A stretch of 64,000 nt of DNA from CAZCDS01 sp964497585 (GCA_964497585.1 CAZCDS010000012.1:1-64000), one strand, 5' to 3'. Positions 16,986 through 27,247 are shown, counted from the stretch's first letter. The notes: generated by a model not told the origin, from the letters alone. Numbers and translations are program-made.

Positions 16986-18494
16986 TCATTCCTTAGCACC
17001 GCTAGCTTTAAGGAATTCAGCGATGTTCCCATAGCCCATATTGCGGGCGATCTTCAAGGGCGTCCAGTCAAATCTACTCTGCGCGTTCACGTCAGCGCCC
17101 TTTTGGACAAGCGCTTTCACCACCTTGGTGTGGCCCTCGGCTGCGGCTGACATCAGCGGCGTCCAATCACCTTCGCCTTCCTCTTTCAAGAATTTTCTCA
17201 GGGCCGCGAAATTGACCCTCCAGGAACCACTTGCGCGCCAGGACCAGAAAGGGACCTTGCTCTGGGCATTCACATCGGCCCCCGCAGCAAGCAGCAGATC
17301 CACGACCTCAGAGTTGCCCTTCGCAGCAGCGGACATCAGTGCCGTCCAACCACCCGTGTCCTTTGCATTGACGTTCGCCCCCTTGTCCAGAAGCGCTTTC
17401 ACTGATGCTGCGTGCCCCCGTTCCGCCGCCCACATGAGGGCTGTCCAGCCGCCTTTGGTCTTGGCATGCACATCTGCGTCTTTTTCCAATAGCACTGTCA
17501 TCGCTTTGAGGCGGCCCTCGCCCGCAGCCACCGTCAGGGCCGTGCGGCCGTCCATGCTACCGCCGTTGACCGCCGCACCCCTCGCCAAAAGCAGCTTTAC
17601 CATGTTCACGTGCCCTTGGTCAGCAGCCGCGATCAGAGGTGTCTCGTAATTATCATCCTGCACATTCGGGTTGGCGCCTCTATCCAGCAGTGCTTTCGCT
17701 AGCTCGACGCGTCCCTTCCTGGCAGCCGCTGTCAGGGGCGTCGCCCCCCTCCAGTCCTTGGCGTTGACGTCGGCGCCCTTGGCCAGCAGCGCCTTGACCG
17801 CCGCCACATCTCCTTGCTCGGCTGCCTTTATCAGAGCGCGGCTCAGACGTTGAGCCCCGCCCCCAGGCAGACCACGTGACCCTGGCGCAAGCTTGCGAGG
17901 ACAGCGCCAGGTCTCCAGTAGGGAGGTTCTGTGAGGGGCTTCTGTGGGCCCGGGGGCTCCCTCCCTTTGCTTCCCGGGAAGCGCCGCGCTTCCAATCGAG
18001 GGGACCTGTGGCCGCGGCCGTAGATCCGCGGATACCTTGATTGGGATACGAAGCGTCTGTTGTACCTCGTTGCCGTGATAAAGCTTTATGACGATGTTCT
18101 TCCCGTCCAACATCGCAAGGCGTTCGGGATAGGTCTCCGGCATCAGTACGATGAAGATCCCCGAGTTTGCCGGCAGGGTGAAGCGATGCCACACATCACG
18201 TGAGAGCTTGAGCTGTTCAGGCTTGCGAACTACTTCGGACAAAAGGAGCCCCTTCTCCGGCAACTCTATCCCGACTGTCTGGATTAATCCCGATATGTTG
18301 TTGATTTTGAGCATCTCCAGGCGTCTCGCGTTTGCCTTGTCCAAGAGGATCCACGTCTTGTCCACACAGATAGGACCGGGAGAATCACCTGTGGAAGTGG
18401 CTGTATCCCTGGCTGAGCCAACCGATGGCACCAGCGCCAAAACGACCAGCATGGCGAGCAATACCCTATTCGGCCGAATGCTTTTAGTTTTCAT
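16986..18494 (-). CDS. Exported ankyrin-repeat protein sharing the novel N-terminal domain
   Basis: 502 residues from the ATG at 18494 (GGAG six nt upstream). Residues 1-28 are a signal peptide ending VGSA. Residues about 41-157 match the N-terminal domain of the protein at 150-2303: GIELPEKGL, a Phe-x2-Pro-x3-GI-V-L-P block, then LDGKNIVIKLYHGNEVQQTLRIPIKV. A Pro-rich linker follows, then about eight ankyrin repeats (VKALLAKGADVNAKDWRGATPLTAAARK). One repeat near residue 410 has an insertion (VPFWSWRASGSWRVNFAALRKFL). Probably periplasmic, paralogous to the first gene. Confidence 0.9.
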   Translation of the reverse strand: MKTKSIRPNRVLLAMLVVLALVPSVGSARDTATSTGDSPGPICVDKTWILLDKANARRLEMLKINNISGLIQTVGIELPEKGLLLSEVVRKPEQLKLSRDVWHRFTLPANSGIFIVLMPETYPERLAMLDGKNIVIKLYHGNEVQQTLRIPIKVSADLRPRPQVPSIGSAALPGKQREGAPGPTEAPHRTSLLETWRCPRKLAPGSRGLPGGGAQRLSRALIKAAEQGDVAAVKALLAKGADVNAKDWRGATPLTAAARKGRVELAKALLDRGANPNVQDDNYETPLIAAADQGHVNMVKLLLARGAAVNGGSMDGRTALTVAAGEGRLKAMTVLLEKDADVHAKTKGGWTALMWAAERGHAASVKALLDKGANVNAKDTGGWTALMSAAAKGNSEVVDLLLAAGADVNAQSKVPFWSWRASGSWRVNFAALRKFLKEEGEGDWTPLMSAAAEGHTKVVKALVQKGADVNAQSRFDWTPLKIARNMGYGNIAEFLKASGAKE

Positions 18495-18825
18495 GAGAAT
18501 CTCCGACTCGTCCGAAGGGTGCGCCTCAGCGCCCGGCAACCACGTCATTGCGAAGCGGGAGAGGACTAACCAACCTCAGATCCCCCCGGATTCTCCATCC
18601 GCGCTGTTCCACGACGATCTCTCCGACACCTTGGCTCTTCTTGGGTTCCGCTGCTTTCCGAGCTCTGCCCCGCCAAACCGAGGCTGGAGCCAGGGAACGA
18701 GGAAGAAAACCGGTAACTCGGTAGCCTACACAAGAGCAAAATATGGTTGCGGTTTTTCGGCGTGCGCTCGGCAAGCAGTGGGGGGCAAGCCACCAGTAGC
18801 ACCCGGAAGCCTGCGGCCGCCTCGG

Positions 18826-19653
18826 TCACAACTCCAGGTTTTCGGGGTCCATCAGGAGCGCGACCACAAGATTGGCCTGGTGATGGGCCGCGATCCCTAC
18901 CCTCGGGGCCATCAGCCCTCTGCCCGGCTCGGCCGCGGTGACGAGATCCCCGATCATGAAGATCTTATCGCCGAGTCTCATAGTGCGGATGCTGTTGCTG
19001 TTCCCGTACCCTGCCAGCCCTGACGCGCCGATCACGTACGTGTCGGGCAGGGACTGCGACACCGCGGAGATGATCATTGACTTTGCTTCCGCGCGGTCGA
19101 AGCATTCAACCACGATGCTCGCGTTCTTAAAGATCTCCGGGACGTTGCCGCTGTCAAGCACGACAGTGTGTGTTTCAACATCGAGGTACGGGTTGATTCC
19201 CTGGAGAATCCGTTTCATTGCCTCAGTCTTGCGCATCCCGAGGTGTTCTATACCGAATTGCTGGCGGTTGAGATTGGTCGGTTCAACGACATCGAAATCC
19301 GCGAGGATGAGCCTGCCGATCCCCATGCGACCGAGTGCGATCGCCACGTTGGATCCGAGGCCTCCCAGGCCTGCAATCCCGACGGTGGCCCGTTTCATGA
19401 CCCCGTGAACTCTCGGGGTATGCCGCGCGACCATGAATCCCTCAAGCTCGCGCTCGTCGGGTATTTCTCTGCGGCGGATGAGCACCAACTCGTCCCCCTC
19501 GGACAGTTCAGCCTCGGGACGGCTCGGAAAGCCGTTCACTACGAGCACGTCGGCGCCGGGTTTGACCTCGTCTCTGACGATTGCGACGGTCGTTCCCTCG
19601 GGTACGGACCGGGGCTGTTCGTTCACAACGATGGCAATCATCTTCTCGTCCAT
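18826..19653 (-). CDS. thiF: ThiS-ThiF fusion: sulfur-carrier adenylyltransferase
   Basis: 275 residues. Residues 1-62 form a ThiS-like ubiquitin fold (IAIVVNEQPRSVPEGTTVAIV, GDELVLIRRREIP) without the C-terminal Gly-Gly of a true carrier. From about 75 an E1-like adenylyltransferase follows, with the nucleotide loop GLGGLGS (95-100), the Asp of ADFDVVEPTNLNRQQF and a C-terminal helix. The CxxC zinc sites of MoeB/ThiF are absent. It would adenylate the C-terminus of ThiS for thiazole synthesis, the fused ThiS-like part being structural. AAGGATAA precedes the ATG. No other thiamine gene is nearby. Confidence 0.85.
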   Translation of the reverse strand: MDEKMIAIVVNEQPRSVPEGTTVAIVRDEVKPGADVLVVNGFPSRPEAELSEGDELVLIRRREIPDERELEGFMVARHTPRVHGVMKRATVGIAGLGGLGSNVAIALGRMGIGRLILADFDVVEPTNLNRQQFGIEHLGMRKTEAMKRILQGINPYLDVETHTVVLDSGNVPEIFKNASIVVECFDRAEAKSMIISAVSQSLPDTYVIGASGLAGYGNSNSIRTMRLGDKIFMIGDLVTAAEPGRGLMAPRVGIAAHHQANLVVALLMDPENLEL

Positions 19654-19876
19654 GGGTTATCCTTCCGACGCATCCTATGCCCGCGCCAAGTCACAGGAGA
19701 AAGGGCGGGCTCTGGGCGGAAAACGCCTGTGAGTTGTTTGCCGGCGTGGTGGGGTAGTAGCATACTCGGCATTTGAATCGGCTCTGGTTTCAAGGGGGTC
19801 AGCCTGTTCGTCGTGGGCACATAAGGAACCTCTGAGACCATAGTGAACTTCGGAGGGTTGAGCAATCCCATAGGAT

Positions 19877-22800
19877 TCACGTTTCGTCGAGCACGCGCCT
19901 CACCATTTGCAGGAGCTGTCTCGCGTCGTACGGCTTGCGAATCGAGGCCGCAGCACCCTTCTCAAGCGAGGCATCGATTTGCCCGTTGGCGTTGTACCCG
20001 CTTGCTATGATAACTCTTGTTGACGGGTCCAGTTTCAGTATTTCCGTGAGACATTCCCTTCCGCTCATCTCCGGCATGATCAAATCGAGGATAACCAGCG
20101 ATATTCGATCCTTTGCCCGGGCAAATACTTCCAGGCCCTCCCTTCCATTCGAGGCTGCCAGCACCTCGTATCCGAACTTCGTCAGGATCTTCTCGCCAAG
20201 CATCCTTACCGACTCTTCGTCGTCCACGAGCAGGACGGTCTCGGATCCGCGGGCAAGCTCCTCCGCGTGTCGGATTTTCCCTTCCTGCCGATTCGTCTCT
20301 ATTGCCGGCAGGTAGATCTTGAAGATCGTTCCCTCGCCCGGTTCGCTGTAACAAAAGACATTGCCTCCATGGTTCCGGATGATCCCGTATACGATGGAGA
20401 GTCCGAGCCCGGTTCCTTCGCCGGCCTCCTTGGTTGTGAAGAAAGGATCGAATATGTGCTCGACCGTCTGCCTGTCCATACCGGTACCGGTGTCGGCAAC
20501 CGACAGCAGGACATACTCGCCCGGCTTCAGACCGTAGTGGGATTTCGAGTACTCCCGATCGAGGTAGACGTTGCGCGTCTCTACGGAGAGTGTTCCGCCC
20601 TCGGGCATAGCGTCTCTAGCATTGAGGGCGAGATTCATGAGGACCTGCTGCAACTGGGCCGGATCGGCGCTCACAGTACGAATGTCGGCCGCGAGGTCGA
20701 GTCTGATGTCGATCATTCTGGGGATGGTGCGCTTGAGCATCGTTGTCACCTGATGCACCTCATGGTTGATGTTCACCGGTCTGAGCTTGCTCTCGACACT
20801 TCGGCTGAACGTAAGGAGCCCCCGAGTGAGTTCGGCTGCGCTTCGGGCTGCTTTCTTGACCTCCTGGAACTCCGCGTACCCGTGCTCTCCCTCGCTCATG
20901 TCAAGGAGAGCCATATCCGCGTACCCCTGAATGACGTGAAGAAGGTTGTTAAAATCATGGGCTATTCCGCCTGCGAGCGTTCCCACGGCCTTCATCTTTT
21001 GCGACTGGACCAACTGCTCTTCCAGCCGCATCCTTTCGGTCACGTCACGACCGCTGCTCAGATAGCCGATGATGTGCCCTTGCTCATCTTTCCATGCCGA
21101 TGAGGCTCCCAAACAGGTTCTCAGGTCGCCGTCCTTTCGTCTGACTCTCCATTCAAAGTCCCTGACGAGTCCGGTCTGTTCGATTTCCCGCCGGAAGGAT
21201 TCGCGATCCGCGGGATCCCAGTAGAAGTCTCGGATGTCTGCCCCAACAATTTCCTCCGGAGGTGCTCCCAGCAGTTCCGAGCATGCGGGGTTGGCATCCA
21301 TGATCTCTCCTTCCGGACGAACGATAAAGATCGCATCGGTCGATTGTTCAAAGAGGGTTCGGTATTTCTCCTCGCTGGCGCGCAAATCTCTGAGAAAAAG
21401 AAGACTGCTCAGACCAAGGGTAATTCGATGACCGATCTCGTGAAAAAGCCTCTCCTCTTCCTCGGTCCAGGTTCGACCGTAACTGCACTGATGCAATCCG
21501 AAGAGCCACGGTTTTCCCAGTGACGGGTAGACCGCCATAACCATGAGGGACTTCACTGCGAAGGGTACGGCCACTTCCTGGGGGACCGGTCTCGGCGAGC
21601 CCGGCCCGAATGTAACCGGTCCATCCGTGTCAAGCGCTGCCCGGCACACCATCACGCCGTCGGGACCCATGGGAATGTCCTCGTCCTTTGAGAGGGCGCC
21701 GGGGTACTCGGGGCTGGTCGATTCCATGGGAATCCTGTACGAAGGGGCATCAGGATCGCAGGGGTCCATGAGCCAGGCTCGGTCACACCCGAAGATTTCG
21801 AGGACATTCTCGAGGACATCTCCTGTCATCTCTTCATGGGACGTGGCTCGCCGGACGGCATGGTCAACACGTTCCATTTTCTCCAGGAAACGGATGTAAG
21901 ACAGGAGTTCAGTCTCGGCTCTCTTTCGTTCGGCAATCTCCTGTTGCAGTTCCCGAGTGCGCTCCTGCACGCGGTGTTCCAATTCATCGTGTGCCTTGCG
22001 CAGTGCCTCTTCCGCTCTCCTGCGCTCGGATATTTCCTTCTGAAGCTGCTCGTTGGCCGCGACCAATTGGGCTGTCCGCTCGGCCACGCGCTGTTCAAGG
22101 TCCTGGTGACCTTTCCTGAGTGCATCTTCAGAACGCTTGCGGTCCGTCACGTCCCTGAAAAAGCCGAAGAACGCCTCCCGGTCGCCATATCGCGAAAAGC
22201 CGCTCGTAATGTCACAGAATATGACGCTGCGGTCCTTCCTGAGAACCGGAATGTCCTTTGCTAGTGTGATATTCTTTTCGAGGAGCAGTTGGAACCGGTC
22301 CAACACATGCGGGAGGTGTTCTTTCGGGTGTATGTCGTCAACACTTAATTCGAGGATTTCCTCTCGGCTGTAACCCGTCAGTTTGCACATGCTGTCATTG
22401 GCCAGTAGGCACCTGCGGGTATTGGGATCGACCCCGAATATGGCGTCCTGCGCTGCTTCGAATATTGTCCTGAAGCTCTCCTCCTGTTCCCTCAAAGCCT
22501 CTTCCGCCTGCTTTCGACTTGAAATGTCGCGAACAACAGCCAGAACGCGGCTTTCCCCGCCGATGACCGCGCGCTTCAGGTTCACCTCCACCCAGAACAG
22601 TCGGCCGGCTCTGTCCTTGGCGACCCATTCAAAAAGCTGCGGGCCCTCCTTTGCTGCCCGCTTGACCCATTGCGTCGCCTCTGCTTGCGTATAGGGAGGC
22701 TCACCTGAACTGATGTCTTCCACGGTGAGTCCGCACGCCTCTTCTCTGCTGAAGCCGTACATGTCGCTCATTCTCGCGTTGACGTCCTGGATTTCCCCGG

Positions 22801-24148
22801 TCTCCATATCGTGCACGAAGATGGCATCGTTTGCCGCGTCGAAGATCTGCCGGTAATTCGCCTCCGACTTCCGCAGCGCATCTTCTGAAGCCTTGCGGTC
22901 CTCAACCATCCTGTTTGCATAGTCCGAGAGCATGCGGAATTCGGAGAAGGTCAGGCTTCCCCTGTCAATTTTCTCATGGCCGGTAGACGCCCTTTCAAAA
23001 AACGACGTGAAGATGTCAAGCTCTCTGCGGATCGTACGCGACGAGATTCCGGCCACCAGGGCTGCGCCGACGAAACAGCCTACGCAGAGCACGGCGAGCA
23101 TACCGATCTGCCATCTGATCCGCTTGTTCAATGAACCTCTCATTCCAGCAACCACGTTGTCGATATTGTCGACGTATACCGCTGTGCCCACCACCCAGCC
23201 CCAGTCCTTGAAGGCTTTGGCGTAGGCCAATTTCGGAGCGTTCTTGCCGATACTCGGCTTGTTCCAAACGTAGTGAAGAAAGCCGCCGTCGGGTTCCTGG
23301 CTTATCTTGAGCAACTCTTCGTTTATTTTGACTCCGCTGGGATCGGTCACCCACATCATATTCTTGCCGACATATTTCTTCTGAAAGTGAGAGAGATATG
23401 TTCCGTTAAATCCGAAGACGAAGAGGTAGCCGTCCTTGCCAAATCTGATTTTTCCTATGCGTTTCAGCACCTCTTTTTTGATTTCTCTCTCCATGTCATC
23501 GACGTATTCGGTTACGCCGATGAACCAATTGAAGGGCTTGAAATACTTAACAAACGCTATCTTGCGGAACTTGCGACCACCGCGGTTTGGCTTGGTGACA
23601 TCATATTGGTAGAACCCTTCCTTGTGCTGTTTCACGATGTCGATCAGGTTCCTTGTGATCAGGTTTCCCCCGGAGTCTTTGAGTCCCGAAAAATCCTTGC
23701 TCCCGAATTCGCGTTTGCCACCTTGGAGCTGTGCAATACCGTCAAGCGACACGGCACAGACGTACCCCCTCCCCCCGTTGAAGGTCATCGGCCTCAGCGC
23801 CTCCCTCACGATCGCTTTGAGCTTGTCGGTCTGCAACGTGTCCTTGTTGGCTTTGTAGACACTCATGGCTATTGCGTAGGCTTCCAGAACGCTCGATTTG
23901 GCACGGTCTCTCACCCTTTGTTCCAATTGCGATTTCTTGTATTTGATGAAATCGACCGCTTCATTCACTTGATCCTTTATCATCTGCTTCTGCGAAGCTA
24001 TGTATTGGGTCTCCACGGCACGAGACTCGGTCCGGAACTCGCTGTAGTGGTGGCGCACCAACACGTAAGAGAACACGCCGGTGACGATTGCGATCAGTAT
24101 CAGGGAACCGACAAAGTTAACCGTTACAAAGCTCTTGTCCTTGAGCAT
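19877..24148 (-). CDS. Hybrid sensor histidine kinase: double Cache, PAS, GAF-like, receiver
   Basis: 1423 residues. A membrane segment at 8-30 and a second at about 347-370 enclose a periplasmic tandem Cache sensor; the repeats GRGYVCAVSLDGIAQLQGG and KDGYLFVFGFNGTYLSH are each followed by a WFIGVTEYVDD / WVVGTAVYVDN end. In the cytoplasm there follow PAS1 (about 425), PAS2 (about 550), a coiled coil (about 680-760), a GAF-like domain, PAS3 (about 915), HisKA with H1064 (GGIAHDFNN), HATPase (LALNARDAM, DTGTGMD, GEGTGLGLS) and a C-terminal receiver with D1355 (VILDLIMPE). It senses an extracellular small molecule; no output regulator is adjacent. Confidence 0.95.
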   Translation of the reverse strand: MLKDKSFVTVNFVGSLILIAIVTGVFSYVLVRHHYSEFRTESRAVETQYIASQKQMIKDQVNEAVDFIKYKKSQLEQRVRDRAKSSVLEAYAIAMSVYKANKDTLQTDKLKAIVREALRPMTFNGGRGYVCAVSLDGIAQLQGGKREFGSKDFSGLKDSGGNLITRNLIDIVKQHKEGFYQYDVTKPNRGGRKFRKIAFVKYFKPFNWFIGVTEYVDDMEREIKKEVLKRIGKIRFGKDGYLFVFGFNGTYLSHFQKKYVGKNMMWVTDPSGVKINEELLKISQEPDGGFLHYVWNKPSIGKNAPKLAYAKAFKDWGWVVGTAVYVDNIDNVVAGMRGSLNKRIRWQIGMLAVLCVGCFVGAALVAGISSRTIRRELDIFTSFFERASTGHEKIDRGSLTFSEFRMLSDYANRMVEDRKASEDALRKSEANYRQIFDAANDAIFVHDMETGEIQDVNARMSDMYGFSREEACGLTVEDISSGEPPYTQAEATQWVKRAAKEGPQLFEWVAKDRAGRLFWVEVNLKRAVIGGESRVLAVVRDISSRKQAEEALREQEESFRTIFEAAQDAIFGVDPNTRRCLLANDSMCKLTGYSREEILELSVDDIHPKEHLPHVLDRFQLLLEKNITLAKDIPVLRKDRSVIFCDITSGFSRYGDREAFFGFFRDVTDRKRSEDALRKGHQDLEQRVAERTAQLVAANEQLQKEISERRRAEEALRKAHDELEHRVQERTRELQQEIAERKRAETELLSYIRFLEKMERVDHAVRRATSHEEMTGDVLENVLEIFGCDRAWLMDPCDPDAPSYRIPMESTSPEYPGALSKDEDIPMGPDGVMVCRAALDTDGPVTFGPGSPRPVPQEVAVPFAVKSLMVMAVYPSLGKPWLFGLHQCSYGRTWTEEEERLFHEIGHRITLGLSSLLFLRDLRASEEKYRTLFEQSTDAIFIVRPEGEIMDANPACSELLGAPPEEIVGADIRDFYWDPADRESFRREIEQTGLVRDFEWRVRRKDGDLRTCLGASSAWKDEQGHIIGYLSSGRDVTERMRLEEQLVQSQKMKAVGTLAGGIAHDFNNLLHVIQGYADMALLDMSEGEHGYAEFQEVKKAARSAAELTRGLLTFSRSVESKLRPVNINHEVHQVTTMLKRTIPRMIDIRLDLAADIRTVSADPAQLQQVLMNLALNARDAMPEGGTLSVETRNVYLDREYSKSHYGLKPGEYVLLSVADTGTGMDRQTVEHIFDPFFTTKEAGEGTGLGLSIVYGIIRNHGGNVFCYSEPGEGTIFKIYLPAIETNRQEGKIRHAEELARGSETVLLVDDEESVRMLGEKILTKFGYEVLAASNGREGLEVFARAKDRISLVILDLIMPEMSGRECLTEILKLDPSTRVIIASGYNANGQIDASLEKGAAASIRKPYDARQLLQMVRRVLDET

Positions 24149-24761
24149 AACTGGCTCCTCCCGGCGTGGTCCCTCCCAGTCTCTTCAACGTCGTAGCCGT
24201 CTAGAAGCGATCCGAAATCGCCGCGCCGGTCTTCCTGGAAATCCCCGTACAGCTTCCCCGCGGCGTCTCTCCGAATCGCACGGATTCGCGAAGCGAGCGA
24301 TATCCTCAGCGGTTCCCTCGGATCGATACCTGCCGGAAAGCGAGCACCGCAGAGCTGCCGATGTACAATCGTTTCCCCGAAGGGTATCGCCGAGGGAATA
24401 TCCAGCGACCGCATCGTGAAGAAATACGGTAATCAAGAAAATAAAAAATCTTAGCAGAAAGGCGCAAGGGCACAAAGAAGATAACCGTCACAGGAATAAA
24501 CCGACGACCTTGTCGATTCGTTCCTTCATATCTCTGTTCCGGGTTTCCGAAAGCACGGTGGAGAGGATGCGGCAGTTTCTCCGCGCATTGGCAAGAGGAG
24601 GCTGGGATTCCATATAGAGAACATCTCTGCGCGACATTGTATCTCGTCGGACAAGCGAGGTCTCCCGGAGACCACTCTTCAAAACCTGTTGACAGGACTA
24701 TCCGACACGATTACAAGATTGGGCTGTTCGCTATAATGAAATTCTCTGCAACAGCCTCGGG
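24149..24761. other. Divergent intergenic region
   Basis: About 610 bp between the hybrid kinase and the iclR-type gene. A 64-codon open frame on the minus strand (24488-24682) has no family signature or good ribosome site and is not called. Nothing else seen except the promoter elements near 24689-24737. Confidence 0.45.
24689..24737 (+). promoter_or_regulatory. Candidate promoter elements before the IclR gene
   Basis: A consensus TTGACA (24689-24694) and a consensus TATAAT (24732-24737) are both present but 37 nt apart. They may therefore belong to two overlapping promoters: TTGACA with TACAAG 17 nt on, and TATAAT with a weak -35. The TATAAT lies 25 nt before the start codon. Confidence 0.35.
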
Positions 24762-25556
24762 ATGGCAATGAGCAAAACCCTCGGTACGAAGAAAACAGCT
24801 TATTCAGCTCCCATCGTTCACAAGACAGTGAAGCTGGTAACGAAGATAGCCACTGATTCCGAGGCTTCCGGCATCAGCCGCATTGCTTCGGACCTTTCCA
24901 TGGCCAAATCTACCACGCACGGCATCCTTGCCGCTCTGGAAGAAACAGGGTGGGTCGTGAGAGACCCGATCACGCGAAAATATACTTGCGGGCACGCTCT
25001 CAAGGAGGTCGGGGGCTCAGCTCAGGTCCGGATCCCGCTCGTCGATCAGGCTCGTCCTTTCCTGGAGGACCTGGCGTCCAGCCTTGACGAAGACGTCTTC
25101 CTCGGAATGCTCACCCCCTACCATATCCTGATCCTGGACCAGGTGGAATCCTCCAAGGAGCTGAAGGTGGCGACACGGCCGGGGACCAGGCTCTCCCTCT
25201 TCGCGGGAGCATCGGGGAAGATCTTCCATGCCTTCGAAGACCGGCACCAAGTTTCCGAGCTCCTGCGTTCAACCGAACTCCCGCGCTTCACGGAACGGTC
25301 CATCACCGACCCCGAGAGCTACCTGACGGAATTGGAGTTAGTCCGGGAATCGGGCTTCGCCACGGATGTGGAGGAATACATCCCCGACGTCCGGGCAGTT
25401 GCGGTACCGATCTTTCTCGGGTGGGGGAGCCGCAGGCGCATGGTGGCCGGCGTCTGGGTGGTGGGTCTCAGCTCGAGTATGAGTGACGATAAGATGAGGA
25501 GGGCGGCCGAGCTGGCATGCCGTAGCGGTGAATTGATATCCCGAACGATAAGTTGA
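24762..25556 (+). CDS. IclR-family transcriptional regulator
   Basis: 264 residues. An N-terminal winged helix-turn-helix (about 18-75; SGISRIASDLSMAKSTTHGILAALEETGWV) precedes the IclR effector domain (about 85-255), with the DQVESSKELKVATRPG and LFAGASGKIFHAF blocks and the C-terminal GFATDVEEYIPDVRAVAVPIF signature. It probably binds a small aromatic or short-chain acid. It is convergent with the Old Yellow Enzyme gene, so its targets are not obvious; autoregulation is likely. A second ATG at 24768 is an equal start candidate. Confidence 0.92.
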   Translation: MAMSKTLGTKKTAYSAPIVHKTVKLVTKIATDSEASGISRIASDLSMAKSTTHGILAALEETGWVVRDPITRKYTCGHALKEVGGSAQVRIPLVDQARPFLEDLASSLDEDVFLGMLTPYHILILDQVESSKELKVATRPGTRLSLFAGASGKIFHAFEDRHQVSELLRSTELPRFTERSITDPESYLTELELVRESGFATDVEEYIPDVRAVAVPIFLGWGSRRRMVAGVWVVGLSSSMSDDKMRRAAELACRSGELISRTIS

Positions 25557-25578
25557 GATCGAACGGACGGGTCACATT

Positions 25579-25594
25579 CCTGGCCGTGGCCAGG
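25579..25594. terminator. Hairpin between convergent genes
   Basis: CCTGGCC-GT-GGCCAGG is a 7-bp inverted repeat in the 92-bp gap between the convergent IclR and oxidoreductase genes. It could end both transcripts, but there is no T tract on either side. Confidence 0.3.
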
Positions 25595-25648
25595 GCCTGA
25601 ATCGGCCCGTTCTGTCTCCATCCGCGGCTTTTCGCTCGCCAACCCCGA

Positions 25649-26722
25649 TCACAGCCAGCGGGCATATTGGGGTAATGGCGGGAGCCTTTTCTTCATGTTC
25701 AGGGCTTCGGCCGCGTGGTACGGCCAGTACGGATTACGGAGCATCCGTCGTGCCAGGAGGACCAGATCGGCATTCCCATTGCGTATGATCTGGTCCGCCT
25801 GTGCGGGATCTTGGATGTATCCGACGGCTGCAGTAAGTACACCAGCCTCTTTTCGCACGGTCTCCGAGAAAGGGACCTGCCACCCGGGTCCAATGGGGTA
25901 GTTCTGGTAGTCCGGGCTGTTCATCCCCGAACTACAGTCGATCAGATCTGCTCCCGCGTCCCTCAGTCTTTTCGCCAACTCCACGGTTTCTTCAAGAGTC
26001 CAGCCGCCATCGACCCAGTCCGTGCACGACACGCGCACCGCCATGGGGAGACCTTCCGGCCAAACGTTCCTCATCTCGGCGAACGTCTCGAGGGTAAGCC
26101 GAATTCTGTTCTCGAAGCTGCCGCCATATTCGTCGGTCCTCTTGTTGGAAAGAGGGGAGAGAAAGTTGTGCATGAGGTACCCGTGTGCAGCATGCAGTTC
26201 CAGCCAACGATAGCCGGCTTCCCGAGCTTTCAGGGTGGAATCGTGAAATCCCTTCTTGACGCGTTCGATGTCCTCCTTGGTCATCTCCCCCGGCACGCGG
26301 CTGAGCTTTCGCCCGAAGGCCACGGGGCTGGGCCCCAGGGTGTCCCAGCCCCCCTCATCATCTGCGAGAGACCGGTTGCCTTCCCAGGGACGTGCTGCCG
26401 AGCCCTTGCGCCCGGAGTGCGCCAGTTGCATGCCAGGTACCGCGCCGTGGGCCGAAACGAACCGCGTAATCCTGGCGAGAGGCTCGATCTGTTTGTCGTC
26501 CCAGAGACCCGCGCAGCGCGGAGTGATCCTTCCCTGTGGCTCGACCGCAGTCGCTTCCGTCATCACCAGACCTGCCCCTCCCACAGCTCTGGACCCCAAG
26601 TGAACCAGGTGCCAATCATTGGAGACCCCATCGTTCGAGCTGTACTGGCACATGGGAGACACGCCGATCCGGTTCCTGAGTGTGACGTCCTTGATCTTTA
26701 ATTCGTCGAACAGATGCGGCAT
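25649..26722 (-). CDS. Old Yellow Enzyme family NADH:flavin oxidoreductase (YqjM class)
   Basis: 357 residues from the ATG at 26722 (GAGGAGGA five nt upstream). FMN-dependent TIM barrel: N-terminal LKIKDVTLRNRIGVSPMCQYSS with the Cys that tunes FMN in the YqjM/thermophilic-like class, LAHSGRKGSA, the substrate-binding His pair in ELHAAHGYLMHNFLSP, RVSCTDWVDGGW, and a C-terminal Arg of ADLVLLARRMLRNPYWP. It reduces activated C=C bonds with NAD(P)H in the cytosol. Size and motifs match single-domain YqjM rather than the Fe-S enoate reductases. Confidence 0.92.
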   Translation of the reverse strand: MPHLFDELKIKDVTLRNRIGVSPMCQYSSNDGVSNDWHLVHLGSRAVGGAGLVMTEATAVEPQGRITPRCAGLWDDKQIEPLARITRFVSAHGAVPGMQLAHSGRKGSAARPWEGNRSLADDEGGWDTLGPSPVAFGRKLSRVPGEMTKEDIERVKKGFHDSTLKAREAGYRWLELHAAHGYLMHNFLSPLSNKRTDEYGGSFENRIRLTLETFAEMRNVWPEGLPMAVRVSCTDWVDGGWTLEETVELAKRLRDAGADLIDCSSGMNSPDYQNYPIGPGWQVPFSETVRKEAGVLTAAVGYIQDPAQADQIIRNGNADLVLLARRMLRNPYWPYHAAEALNMKKRLPPLPQYARWL

Positions 26723-27110
26723 TCCGTCCTCCTCGATAATGGTTGATCGGCGAAGGTAGGCCTCAAAGAGGTCTTCTCCCACACAGTTACGTTATTCCTC
26801 GTGGTCGTGCGGAGCAACCTCTTTACCTTGCTGTACCCTCACGGGTTCCTGTGAGGCCTGACAGGGCAAGCTGTAGGTTAGCACGGACAAGGTGAGAGGG
26901 AAAACCCGAAGGAGGGCAGGGATTGTTACGGGAACGGGAGGCCAACGCTGGAGGGAGTGGGAAGATGATTAGACCGAAAAGGAATCGTGGTACCAGCGGT
27001 CTTCGAGCCGATAGCGTCGCGTGCCATTGCCGGCCTGACCACCGGCGGCTAGCTATGCTGGTGGGATCTCTTGTCAGTCTGCGGGTAACTGATTGGTTCA
27101 CCCCGTCGTC
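26723..27110. other. Intergenic region left of the insertion element
   Basis: 388 bp without supportable genes; its right end holds the left copy of the 8-bp target duplication (27103-27110). Confidence 0.45.
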
Positions 27111-27151
27111 GGTAGTGGGTCAGTTTGAAAATTCTCCCTCTAGACAAGCGA
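27111..27151 (+). repeat. Left terminal inverted repeat
   Basis: Begins GGTAGTGGGTCAGTTTGAAA and ends CTAGACAAGCGA; matches the reverse complement of 29781-29822 with one gap and two mismatches. Confidence 0.93.
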
Positions 27152-27247
27152 GCGCGTTGGCATGGTTATTGCGTAATTTCATGGACAGCCCTTTAAGCGG
27201 TATGATAGCATGTAATGGTATCATAGTCTTCCGTGACGGAGGTTGCT

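Noticed and set aside
24488..24682. Possible 64-residue minus-strand protein upstream of the hybrid kinase
   Set aside because: No family, no ribosome site and unremarkable composition; cannot be separated from chance.
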